From positions 1-34,822 of the forward strand of contig DWXJ01000093.1 in assembly GCA_019119285.1 (NCBI GenBank): 34,822 bases of DNA, in the 5' to 3' direction. How positions within the stretch are numbered: the stretch's first letter is position 1; every line of letters starts with the position of its first letter. Source of the DNA: Merdimonas faecigallinarum. GTDB lineage: Bacteria; Bacillota; Clostridia; Lachnospirales; Lachnospiraceae. Below, piece after piece: positions 6,458 to 14,138 of this stretch. The notes under the pieces were generated by a model. The model was not told the DNA's origin. It saw nothing but the letters and a program-made list of their open reading frames with translations, and did not search any database. Position numbers and translations under genes: made by a program.

Positions 6458-9400
6458 ATGCTTCAGATCAAACATATCCGGAAAGAATACCGGACAGGCA
6501 GCCTGGTGCAAAAAGCGCTGGATGATGTCAGCCTGAATTTGCGAGACAACGAATTTGTGGCGATACTGGGACCCAGCGGTTCCGGAAAGACCACCCTTTT
6601 AAATATTATCGGCGGACTGGACCGCTATGACAGCGGAGACCTGGTGATCAACGGGATTTCCACCAGGAAATATAAAGACCGGGACTGGGACTCCTACCGC
6701 AACCATACCATTGGATTTGTATTTCAAAGCTATAACCTGATCCCCCATCAGAGTATCCTCTCCAATGTGGAACTGGCGCTGACCATTTCCGGCATTGACA
6801 AAGGAGAGCGGATCCGAAGAGCCAGGGAGGCTCTGGAAAAAGTGGGCCTTGGCGAGCAGGTGCATAAAAAGCCGAACCAGCTTTCCGGCGGACAGATGCA
6901 GAGAGTGGCCATTGCAAGAGCCCTGGTCAACGACCCGGACATCCTGCTGGCGGACGAGCCTACCGGAGCGTTGGACAGTGACACCAGCGTGCAGGTCATG
7001 GATCTGTTAAAAGAGGTGGCAAAAGACCGGTTGGTGGTCATGGTTACTCACAACCCCGAACTGGCAGAGGCTTATGCCACCCGGATCGTCCGGCTTAAGG
7101 ACGGGACCATCCGCTCGGATTCTGATCCATTTACAGTAGATGAAACGACGCTGGAACCGGCGGAACACAAAAATATGGGGAAGGCCTCCATGTCTTTTCT
7201 GACCGCGCTTTCGCTCAGTTTTAATAACCTGAAGACCAAGAAGGCAAGGACCCTTCTGACTTCCTTTGCCGGATCCATCGGCATTATCGGGATCGCCCTG
7301 ATCCTGGCGCTGTCTACCGGGGTAAACGCATACATCAACTCCATAGAAGAAGAGACCCTGTCCGAATATCCGCTGCAGATCCAGAGCGCCGGATTTGACA
7401 TGACTTCCATGCTTTCCTCCAGCGCGGCAAGCGCGCAGAAAGAAAGTGAAGGGGAGAAAGAGTCCGGGGAGGTAAATGTGATCCAGATGGTGACGGATAT
7501 GTTTTCCAGTATGGATTCCAATGACCTGAAATCTCTGAAAACTTATCTGGACAGCAAAGAAAGCGGGATTGAGAAATATACCAATTCTGTCGAATATTCT
7601 TATAATGTAACACCGCAGATCTACCGGCAGGAAGAGGACGGGGTGCGCCAGGTCCATCCGGATACTTCCTTTGAACCCATGGGCATCAGTTCTGCCAGCA
7701 GTACAAACAGCATGATGTCCACCATGATGAGTACAGATATGTTTTATGAGATGCCGGAAAATACAAAGCTGTATAAGCCGCAGTATGAGGTGAAAGCCGG
7801 GCGCTGGCCGGAAAAATATAATGAATGCGTGGTGGTTCTGACATCCGGCGGAAGTATCAGCGATTTCCTGTTGTATACGCTGGGGCTGCGGGATGCAGAA
7901 GAACTGGATCAGATGGTGCGCCAGTTTGTCAATGAGGAAACGATAGAAGTGCCTGACAAGATCCGGGACTATTCGTATGAGGAGATCCTGGATGTAAAGT
8001 TCAAGCTGGTCAACAGCTGCGATTACTATGTCTATGACGACCAGTATCAGGTGTGGAAGGATAAGACAGACGACGGGGCCTATATGCAGGAACTGGTTGA
8101 AAAGGGCGAGGACATGAAAATTGTCGGGATCGTCCAGGCGTCAGAGGATGCAAACGGCGCATTTCTGATGAGCGGGATCGGTTATCTGCCTTCTCTTACG
8201 GAGCACATAGCGGCTCAGGCAAAAGACAGCAGGATTGTACAGGATCAGCTTGAGAATCCACAGGTCAATGTGTTTACGGGTGAGCCGTTTGGTGAAGAAA
8301 GCAAGGACAGCGAGTTCGACACAGGCAGTCTTTTTACAGTAGATGAAGAGAAATTAAAAGAAGCATTTGGATTCGATGAAAATGCGTTTCAGGGCCTGAG
8401 CGGTTCCTTTGACTTTTCCAGTGCTTTCGGGCAGGCGGCCGGAACCATGGATCTGTCCGGCATGGTGGATCTAAGCGGAATATCCATACAGCTTCCGGAG
8501 ACCCCGGAACTTAATATGGCAGAACTGATGCAGGGAGTAGAACTTCAGGTGTCCGCGGATGAACTGGATGCGCTGGCCGCCTCTCTGATGAGCGGATATC
8601 AGGAGTACACAAAAGAACACGGCCTTTCCGGATATGAGGATCTCCAGGCGGATTTTAATACGTATCTGAATTCGGAATCCGCAAAACAGATTATACAGGA
8701 CAATCTGAATGAGATCGTAAATGAAGGCGGCGAAGCGCTGACCGCCGAACAGCTTCAGAAGCTGGCAGAAGAACTGATGGCGGGTTACGAAGCGTATGCC
8801 GCGGAACATGATCTGACCACAGCCGGTGAGATTACAGAAAACTTCCAGGGATACCTGGCTGAGGAGGAAACCAGACAGCTTTTAAGCGACAGCCTTGCCG
8901 GCATGGTGGATACCTCAGGAGTGGAGAAACAGCTTTCCGGCGCGCTGGAAGGCTATCTGACCGGGGCGCTTTCTGCATATACCGGAACCATGGCGCAGGC
9001 GCTGGAGACCCAGATCACCCAGGCCATGACCCAGATGATGCAGCAGGTTACATCCGGGATCGAGGCTGCCATGACACAGGCGATGGCGCAGATCGGAAAC
9101 AGCCTGCAGGACGCCATGAATATTGATGCCGATGCCTTTGCAGAAGCATTTCAGATGAATATGGACGCAGACGAACTGACAGAACTTATGATGTCCATGT
9201 CCATGACGGGCAGCTCTTCGTATGAAAGCAATCTGAAAAATCTGGGATATGTGGATTTTTCCACGCCGGACGGCATTGATATTTATCCCAAAGATTTTGA
9301 GGCAAAGGAACAGGTGGTGGACATCCTGGATGACTACAATGCCCGGATGGAAGAGGAGGGAAAGGATGAGCAGGTGATCACCTACACGGATATGGTAGGA

Positions 9401-9841
9401 GCCCTGATGTCCTCTGTGACCACGATCATTGACACCATCAGTTATGTGTTGATCGCGTTTGTTTCGATTTCCCTGATCGTATCTTCGATCATGATCGGAG
9501 TCATTACGTACATCAGCGTACTGGAGCGGAGAAAGGAGATCGGTATCCTGCGTGCCATCGGCGCGTCCAGGGGAAATATTTCCCAGGTGTTTAATGCGGA
9601 GACTGTGATCATTGGCTTTTGCGCCGGACTGATCGGGATCCTGCTGTCGCTTCTGATGCTGATCCCGGGAAATGCGCTGATCCATTATATTTCCGGGAAT
9701 CAGGATGTAAATGCAGTGCTGCCGGCCGTACCGGCGGTAATCCTGATCCTGCTTAGCGTGGTGCTGACCCTGATCGGAGGACTGATCCCCTCCACAAAGG
9801 CGGCAAAGAGCGATCCGGTGACTGCGCTTCGGACAGAGTAG
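6458..9841 (+). CDS. Fused ATPase-permease ABC transporter, MacB/FtsX type, with giant outside domain
   Basis: One 1127-residue chain combines a MacB/LolD-type ATPase (residues 1-225; Walker A GPSGSGKT at 38-45, LSGGQ signature, Walker B ILLADEPTGALD) with an FtsX-like permease. The first membrane helix is near 270-290 and three more lie in the last 160 residues, after VTTIIDTISYVLIAF. Between them lies an extracytoplasmic region of roughly 680 residues, far larger than in MacB. It is rich in acidic residues, glutamine and methionine, and contains a duplicated 60-residue unit at about 698-757 and 761-818. Such mechanotransmission transporters usually act on peptides, lipids or cell-wall enzymes rather than pumping through a channel. 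The substrate is unknown and no sensor kinase is adjacent. Start ATG 6458 follows AAGGAGAG. Confidence 0.85.
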   Translation: MLQIKHIRKEYRTGSLVQKALDDVSLNLRDNEFVAILGPSGSGKTTLLNIIGGLDRYDSGDLVINGISTRKYKDRDWDSYRNHTIGFVFQSYNLIPHQSILSNVELALTISGIDKGERIRRAREALEKVGLGEQVHKKPNQLSGGQMQRVAIARALVNDPDILLADEPTGALDSDTSVQVMDLLKEVAKDRLVVMVTHNPELAEAYATRIVRLKDGTIRSDSDPFTVDETTLEPAEHKNMGKASMSFLTALSLSFNNLKTKKARTLLTSFAGSIGIIGIALILALSTGVNAYINSIEEETLSEYPLQIQSAGFDMTSMLSSSAASAQKESEGEKESGEVNVIQMVTDMFSSMDSNDLKSLKTYLDSKESGIEKYTNSVEYSYNVTPQIYRQEEDGVRQVHPDTSFEPMGISSASSTNSMMSTMMSTDMFYEMPENTKLYKPQYEVKAGRWPEKYNECVVVLTSGGSISDFLLYTLGLRDAEELDQMVRQFVNEETIEVPDKIRDYSYEEILDVKFKLVNSCDYYVYDDQYQVWKDKTDDGAYMQELVEKGEDMKIVGIVQASEDANGAFLMSGIGYLPSLTEHIAAQAKDSRIVQDQLENPQVNVFTGEPFGEESKDSEFDTGSLFTVDEEKLKEAFGFDENAFQGLSGSFDFSSAFGQAAGTMDLSGMVDLSGISIQLPETPELNMAELMQGVELQVSADELDALAASLMSGYQEYTKEHGLSGYEDLQADFNTYLNSESAKQIIQDNLNEIVNEGGEALTAEQLQKLAEELMAGYEAYAAEHDLTTAGEITENFQGYLAEEETRQLLSDSLAGMVDTSGVEKQLSGALEGYLTGALSAYTGTMAQALETQITQAMTQMMQQVTSGIEAAMTQAMAQIGNSLQDAMNIDADAFAEAFQMNMDADELTELMMSMSMTGSSSYESNLKNLGYVDFSTPDGIDIYPKDFEAKEQVVDILDDYNARMEEEGKDEQVITYTDMVGALMSSVTTIIDTISYVLIAFVSISLIVSSIMIGVITYISVLERRKEIGILRAIGASRGNISQVFNAETVIIGFCAGLIGILLSLLMLIPGNALIHYISGNQDVNAVLPAVPAVILILLSVVLTLIGGLIPSTKAAKSDPVTALRTE

Positions 9842-9894
9842 CCGGACGGATGCAGGAAGAGTTGAGATAGTAAATATACAGGGAGGGATGGAGC

Positions 9895-10779
9895 ATGAAT
9901 TATGAAGGACAGATCTGCCGGGCTCCAATGGAGCGGGCGTCATTTATGCTGCCGGTGATGGTGGGATGCACCTACAACCGGTGTAAATTCTGTGATCTGT
10001 TTAAACATCTGACATACCGGGAGCTTCCCCTTAAGCAGATCGAAGAAGAACTGAAACGGGTGCAGTCTGCAGGAGGAGATCCAGGGAAGGTGTTTCTGGG
10101 AGACGGCAATGCCTTCAGCCTCTCCCCGGACCGCCTGCAGGAGATCCTGGAGATGATCCATTCTTATTTCCCTTCCTGCGAGGCGGTAAATATGGATGCC
10201 ACGGTGACCAGTATCTTAAGCAAATCCCAGGAAGATCTGGACCGTCTTTATAAGGCGGGAGTCCGGCATCTCTACATCGGGATCGAGAGCGGCCTTGACG
10301 ATGTGCTGACCTTTATGGAGAAAGATCATGGGCTTGAGGAAGCGTATGAGGCCATCCGCCGCCTGAAAAAGGCCGGGCTGATCTATGACGCGCATATTAT
10401 GACCGGCGTGGCGGGGCATGGAAGAGGAAGAGAAAATGCAGAGGCGCTGGCGGAATTTTTCAACCGCACGCAGCCCAGGCATATCGTTAATTTTTCCCTG
10501 TTTCTCCATAAGGATGTCAGCCTTTATGAAGAGATAAAGAACGGCCGTTTTGTTCCGGCGGATGAGCTGGAGAACCTGCAGGAGGAAAGAAGGCTTCTTG
10601 AACTTTTGGAGGAGGCACAAGAGATCCGTTACGACGGACTCCATGATTTCCTGGAGATCCGGGTGCGGGGGATCCTGCCCCGTGAGAAAGAAAAGATGCT
10701 GGAAAAACTGGACCGGGCCATTGCAGAGGAGAAGGGAAAAGGAATCGAGGCCTGGGTGGAGGGCATGCCGGTTCCGTAA
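9895..10779 (+). CDS. Radical SAM protein of unknown function
   Basis: A 294-residue radical SAM enzyme. The cluster motif is CTYNRCKFC, with four residues rather than three between the first two cysteines. This variant spacing occurs in COG1032-like proteins. Supporting features are GDGNAFSL, IGIESGLDDVL and a TIM-barrel-like length. There is no added iron-sulfur, B12-binding or TRAM domain, so the reaction cannot be named. Start ATG 9895 is preceded by GGGAGGG. It follows the ABC transporter by 53 bases without a visible terminator or promoter, so it may be read through from it. The function should not be inferred from that neighbour. Confidence 0.8.
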   Translation: MNYEGQICRAPMERASFMLPVMVGCTYNRCKFCDLFKHLTYRELPLKQIEEELKRVQSAGGDPGKVFLGDGNAFSLSPDRLQEILEMIHSYFPSCEAVNMDATVTSILSKSQEDLDRLYKAGVRHLYIGIESGLDDVLTFMEKDHGLEEAYEAIRRLKKAGLIYDAHIMTGVAGHGRGRENAEALAEFFNRTQPRHIVNFSLFLHKDVSLYEEIKNGRFVPADELENLQEERRLLELLEEAQEIRYDGLHDFLEIRVRGILPREKEKMLEKLDRAIAEEKGKGIEAWVEGMPVP

Positions 10780-10827
10780 ACGGTACATAAAAAGGCATAT
10801 GGAACAATGGATTTTTGCATTCTGCAG

Positions 10828-10856
10828 TTGACAGGAGAATGAGTAAGTGTTATATT
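10828..10856 (+). promoter_or_regulatory. Promoter of the J-protein gene
   Basis: TTGACA (10828-10833), an exact 17-base spacer and TATATT (10851-10856). The start near 10863 gives a leader of about 105 bases with two hairpins. No CIRCE element (TTAGCACTC with an inverted copy) is present, so HrcA control is not supported. Confidence 0.75.
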
Positions 10857-10876
10857 ACATATAGAACAGAGGAAGA

Positions 10877-10931
10877 GGCATAAAAAATGCCCTGTACTTT
10901 TGGAAACATGGACCCGGCATTTTGCCGGGTT
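10877..10931 (+). promoter_or_regulatory. Two-hairpin leader before the J-protein gene
   Basis: Hairpin one is GGCAT with ATGCC around AAAAA (10877-10891). Hairpin two is ACCCGGC (10912-10918) with GCCGGGT (10924-10930) around ATTTT, followed by the T/C-rich TCTTCT. Hairpin two could act as a weak attenuator or an RNA thermometer-like element. Neither role is shown. Confidence 0.4.
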
Positions 10932-10968
10932 CTTCTACGATTATAAAGGATATCAGGAGGTGGCGAAG

Positions 10969-11946
10969 ATGGGCGCAAAAAGAGATTATTATGAAGTGCT
11001 CGGAGTGAATAAGAATGCAGATGCGGTGGCGATCAAGAAGGCATACAGAAAGCTTGCGAAAAAATACCATCCGGATACCAATAAAGAGAATCCGCAGGCG
11101 GAACAGAAGTTTAAGGAAGTGACAGAGGCCTATTCGGTATTAAGTGATCCGGAGAAAAAGAAACAATACGATCAGTTTGGCCATGCGGCGTTTGACGGGG
11201 AACCGTTCTGGCAGAAAAGCGGTCCGGGGGAAACCTATCAGGAATATCACTTTACCGGTGGAAATATGGATGATATGGAAGACATTTTTGGTGATATATT
11301 CGGGGACTTCTTCCATGGAGGCAGCCGGGCGAAAGGATCCGGAACAGGCGGTTTTGCAGGCGGATTTACGGGCAGAAGCTATGCAAGAAAAGGCGCAGAC
11401 CTTCATGCGGACGTGACAGTTGCTTTTGATGAGGCGGCTTTTGGCTGTGATAAGCGGATTACATTTTCGGACGGATCCGGAAGGAATCAGACCCTTGAGG
11501 TACACATTCCTGCAGGGATCGACAGTGGCAAGAGCATACGGCTGAAGGGCAAAGGATTGCCGGGAAGTCATGGCGGGGAGTCAGGAGACCTGCTCTTGAA
11601 GGTACAGGTGGCCCCGCGTCCCGGATTTGAGCGTAAGGGCATGGATGTTTATACCACGGCGCGGATTCCGTTTACCGTTGCGGCGCTTGGAGGAGAGGCT
11701 TATGTGTCTACCTTATATGGAAAAGTAGCTTTAAAGATCCGGGAGGGAACACAGTCCGGTTCCAGGATCCGGCTGAGGGGCAAAGGCATCGTATCCATGA
11801 AAGATCCTTCTGTCCACGGCGACCAGTATGTAACGGTGCAGGTGGAAGTGCCGAAGAATTTAAGCGAGGAAGCAAAGCGGAAGTTAAAAGAGTTTGAAGC
11901 TGCATGTAACAAAGGCGGCTCCAGACATAGAACATACGCAGCGTAA
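10969..11946 (+). CDS. CbpA-type DnaJ co-chaperone (J domain, no zinc finger)
   Basis: ATG 10969 (AGGAGG eight bases upstream) gives 325 residues. The upstream in-frame ATG at 10900 would place the leader hairpin inside the protein and has no ribosome binding site. Residues 4-70 form a J domain with the HPD motif at 34-36, which stimulates DnaK ATPase activity. A glycine/phenylalanine-rich linker follows (about 75-140), then the two beta-barrel substrate-binding domains of the DnaJ C-terminal family. The CXXCXGXG zinc-finger repeats of true DnaJ are missing, making this a class B (CbpA-like) protein. Neither dnaK nor grpE is nearby, so it is likely an accessory co-chaperone. Confidence 0.88.
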   Translation: MGAKRDYYEVLGVNKNADAVAIKKAYRKLAKKYHPDTNKENPQAEQKFKEVTEAYSVLSDPEKKKQYDQFGHAAFDGEPFWQKSGPGETYQEYHFTGGNMDDMEDIFGDIFGDFFHGGSRAKGSGTGGFAGGFTGRSYARKGADLHADVTVAFDEAAFGCDKRITFSDGSGRNQTLEVHIPAGIDSGKSIRLKGKGLPGSHGGESGDLLLKVQVAPRPGFERKGMDVYTTARIPFTVAALGGEAYVSTLYGKVALKIREGTQSGSRIRLRGKGIVSMKDPSVHGDQYVTVQVEVPKNLSEEAKRKLKEFEAACNKGGSRHRTYAA

Positions 11947-12025
11947 TAATCAGAAATTTTTTGTATAAAATTTGTATTTTAAATTCTGGTGTGGTAGGAT
12001 ACAATGGATTTATGGAGGAAGAATC

Positions 12026-12871
12026 ATGACGTTGACAATCGGAGCACATATGTCCATTGCAGGAGGGCCGGTAAAGGCCGCCAGGAATGTGATCAAAATG
12101 CAGGCAAATACCATGCAGTTCTTTAGCAGGAATCCCAGGGGCTCCAGCTATAAGGAATATGAAGAAAAAGAGACCGAAGAATTTCAGAGATTACGGAAGG
12201 AGCACGGCTTTGGTCCTCTCCTTGCCCATGCGCCTTATACGATGAATCTGGCAAGCGCGGATCCCAGGACTTATGAGTTCGCCTGCCAGGTGATCCGGGA
12301 AGATACGGCAAGGATGGACGCTCTGGAGATCGAGAACCTGGTGTTCCATCCGGGAAGCCACACCGGTATCGGAAAAGAAGCTGGTATCCGGAATATTATC
12401 GCCGGTCTTAACCAGGCGATGACCGGACAGGAAAAGATCTGTATTCTCCTGGAGACGATGTCCGGCAAAGGAACGGAGATCGGCGACCGGTTCGAGGAGT
12501 TAAAGGAGATCCGGGAAGGCGCGGCTCATCCGGAAAGGATCGGCATCTGCCTGGATACCTGCCACGTATTTGCGGCAGGGTATGATATTGTTCATGATCT
12601 GGACGGAGTATTGGAAGAGTTTGACCAGGTGCTGGGGCTTGCCCATCTTAAGGCCATTCATCTCAATGACAGCCTGATGCCGTTTGGCTCCCGCAAAGAC
12701 CGGCATGCGGCCCTGGGAGAGGGAGAGATCGGGATGGAGGCGCTTCTTCGGGTACTCTGTCATCCGGCGCTTGCGAAACTTCCTTTTTATCTGGAGACTC
12801 CTTTTGATGACGCAGGGCATGCGGCTGAGATCAGGAAGATCCGGGAACTTATGGCAGAGCAGGAGAGATAA
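12026..12871 (+). CDS. nfo: Endonuclease IV (AP endonuclease)
   Basis: A 281-residue deoxyribonuclease IV that cuts DNA at abasic sites in base excision repair, using a three-metal centre in a TIM barrel. Recognisable segments are GAHMSIAGG at the N terminus, NLVFHPGSH, ICILLETMSGKGTEIG, ICLDTCHVFAAGYD, HLNDS, DRHAALGEG and FYLETP. These supply the expected histidine, aspartate and glutamate metal ligands. ATG 12026 has GGAGGA upstream; the extra N-terminal residues of the longer open frame have no ribosome binding site. A weak TACAAT (12000-12005) may be its -10 box. It heads a tight five-gene run to 16682. Confidence 0.93.
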   Translation: MTLTIGAHMSIAGGPVKAARNVIKMQANTMQFFSRNPRGSSYKEYEEKETEEFQRLRKEHGFGPLLAHAPYTMNLASADPRTYEFACQVIREDTARMDALEIENLVFHPGSHTGIGKEAGIRNIIAGLNQAMTGQEKICILLETMSGKGTEIGDRFEELKEIREGAAHPERIGICLDTCHVFAAGYDIVHDLDGVLEEFDQVLGLAHLKAIHLNDSLMPFGSRKDRHAALGEGEIGMEALLRVLCHPALAKLPFYLETPFDDAGHAAEIRKIRELMAEQER

Positions 12872-12874
12872 GAT

Positions 12875-13588
12875 ATGGCAGAGCATCAGATCATTGCAAG
12901 AATACATACCGGTTTTCCGGAGAAGTTTGGGATTCCCAGACAAAGCGGACTTGCAGATACGAAAGGGAAGATCCTGTTTGAACCGGATTACCGGAATCCG
13001 GAAATGTTAAGAGGCATAGAAGGATATTCCCACCTGTGGCTGATCTGGGAGTTTTCCGAAGCTGTGGGAAAAGGGTGGCATCCGACGGTCCGTCCGCCAA
13101 GGCTTGGAGGGAACCAGCGGATGGGGGTATTTGCCACCCGGTCGCCGTTTCGGCCGAATCCCATCGGGCTTTCCTGCGTGCGGCTTGAAAAAGTGGAACT
13201 GGATGGCCCGGATGGTCCGGTTCTTTACGTAACCGGAGCAGATATGATGAGCGGAACGCCGATCTATGACATAAAGCCCTATCTGCCTTATGTGGACAGC
13301 ATTCCACAGGCCAGAGGGGGATTTGCGTCCAGGGTAAAGGAATACGCTCTGGAGGTGGAGATCCCCGGGGCATGTCTGGAAAAGATCCCTGTATCAGAGA
13401 GGGAGACGCTGCGGCAGATTTTAAGCCAGGATCCAAGGCCCTCTTACCAGGACGATCCGGAGAGAATGTACGGTATGGGATATGCAGGCATGGAAGTGAA
13501 GTTTCAGGTAAAGGACGGACGCCTTCTGGTAAGAGACATCGAGACGGCGTCTAAAGATCCGGTGCAGGAAGAAAAGGGAAGGAAATGA
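12875..13588 (+). CDS. trmO: tRNA m6t6A37 methyltransferase TrmO
   Basis: A 237-residue member of the TrmO (TsaA/YaeB, UPF0066) family, which uses SAM to methylate N6 of threonylcarbamoyladenosine at position 37 of certain tRNAs. Family hallmarks are the N-terminal IARIHTGFPEKFGIPRQSG, the central GVFATRSPFRPNPIGLS segment that binds the cofactor, and YDIKPYLPYVD. A C-terminal domain of about 90 residues with the DPRPSYQ pattern follows. The start lies four bases after the nfo stop, with GGAGAG inside nfo as ribosome binding site. The two are likely co-transcribed. Confidence 0.9.
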   Translation: MAEHQIIARIHTGFPEKFGIPRQSGLADTKGKILFEPDYRNPEMLRGIEGYSHLWLIWEFSEAVGKGWHPTVRPPRLGGNQRMGVFATRSPFRPNPIGLSCVRLEKVELDGPDGPVLYVTGADMMSGTPIYDIKPYLPYVDSIPQARGGFASRVKEYALEVEIPGACLEKIPVSERETLRQILSQDPRPSYQDDPERMYGMGYAGMEVKFQVKDGRLLVRDIETASKDPVQEEKGRK

Positions 13589-13610
13589 GAGATACAGGAG
13601 GATGACAGAG

Positions 13611-14123
13611 ATGGAGTTCGTAAAAGCATCCATGAAATATTTGGAGCAGATGTGTGAGATTACCGATCAGGCCAAGAGGCAGCTTGCAGGACTTGGTCTT
13701 GACCAGTGGCAGAAGGGGTATCCGTCCAGAGAGGTATGGCTTTCCGATATTGAAGAAGGATGCACCTATCTTGCGGTGGATGAAGAGAAAGTTCTGGGGA
13801 TTTTTGCATTTCAGATAACGCCGGATCCTTCTTATGGCGAGATAGAAGGCAAATGGCTGACTGACGGACCTTATGCTTCCATGCACAGGGTCTGTGTGGC
13901 GGACGGCTGTAAGGGGAAAGGCGTGGCAGGCCAGATGTTCCGGAAAGGGTTTGCGCTGGCAGAAGAACTTGGATTCCCTGCGGTGCGGATCGATACCCAC
14001 CCGGGGAACCTGCCTATGCAAAGAGCGCTTGCCAAAGCAGGATTTCTGCCCTGCGGCAACATCCGTCTGGTCGGCGGAACTGAAGACGGAGATCCAAGGA
14101 TCGCATTTGAAAAAGTATTGTAA
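13611..14123 (+). CDS. GNAT-family N-acetyltransferase
   Basis: From ATG 13611 the protein has 170 residues with a single GNAT fold. The acetyl-CoA loop is recognisable as VCVADGCKGKGVAGQMF, and the C-terminal PMQRALAKAGF segment is typical of motif B. ATG 13602 is in frame but lies directly on the AGGAGG ribosome binding site, so 13611 is preferred. The substrate cannot be told; family members acetylate amino acids, peptides, polyamines or antibiotics. It sits in the middle of the nfo-to-phosphoesterase run. Confidence 0.85.
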   Translation: MEFVKASMKYLEQMCEITDQAKRQLAGLGLDQWQKGYPSREVWLSDIEEGCTYLAVDEEKVLGIFAFQITPDPSYGEIEGKWLTDGPYASMHRVCVADGCKGKGVAGQMFRKGFALAEELGFPAVRIDTHPGNLPMQRALAKAGFLPCGNIRLVGGTEDGDPRIAFEKVL

Positions 14124-14138
14124 AGGAGAACACAGGTT

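Noticed and set aside
10900..10968. A longer J protein starting at ATG 10900
   Set aside because: The extension covers a leader hairpin and lacks a ribosome binding site, while AGGAGG is correctly placed before ATG 10969, which also begins the conserved J domain.
11950..12000. A terminator between the J-protein gene and nfo
   Set aside because: CAGAAATTT and AAATTCTG can pair only with a bulge across a long AT-rich loop, and no T-run follows, so support is too weak.
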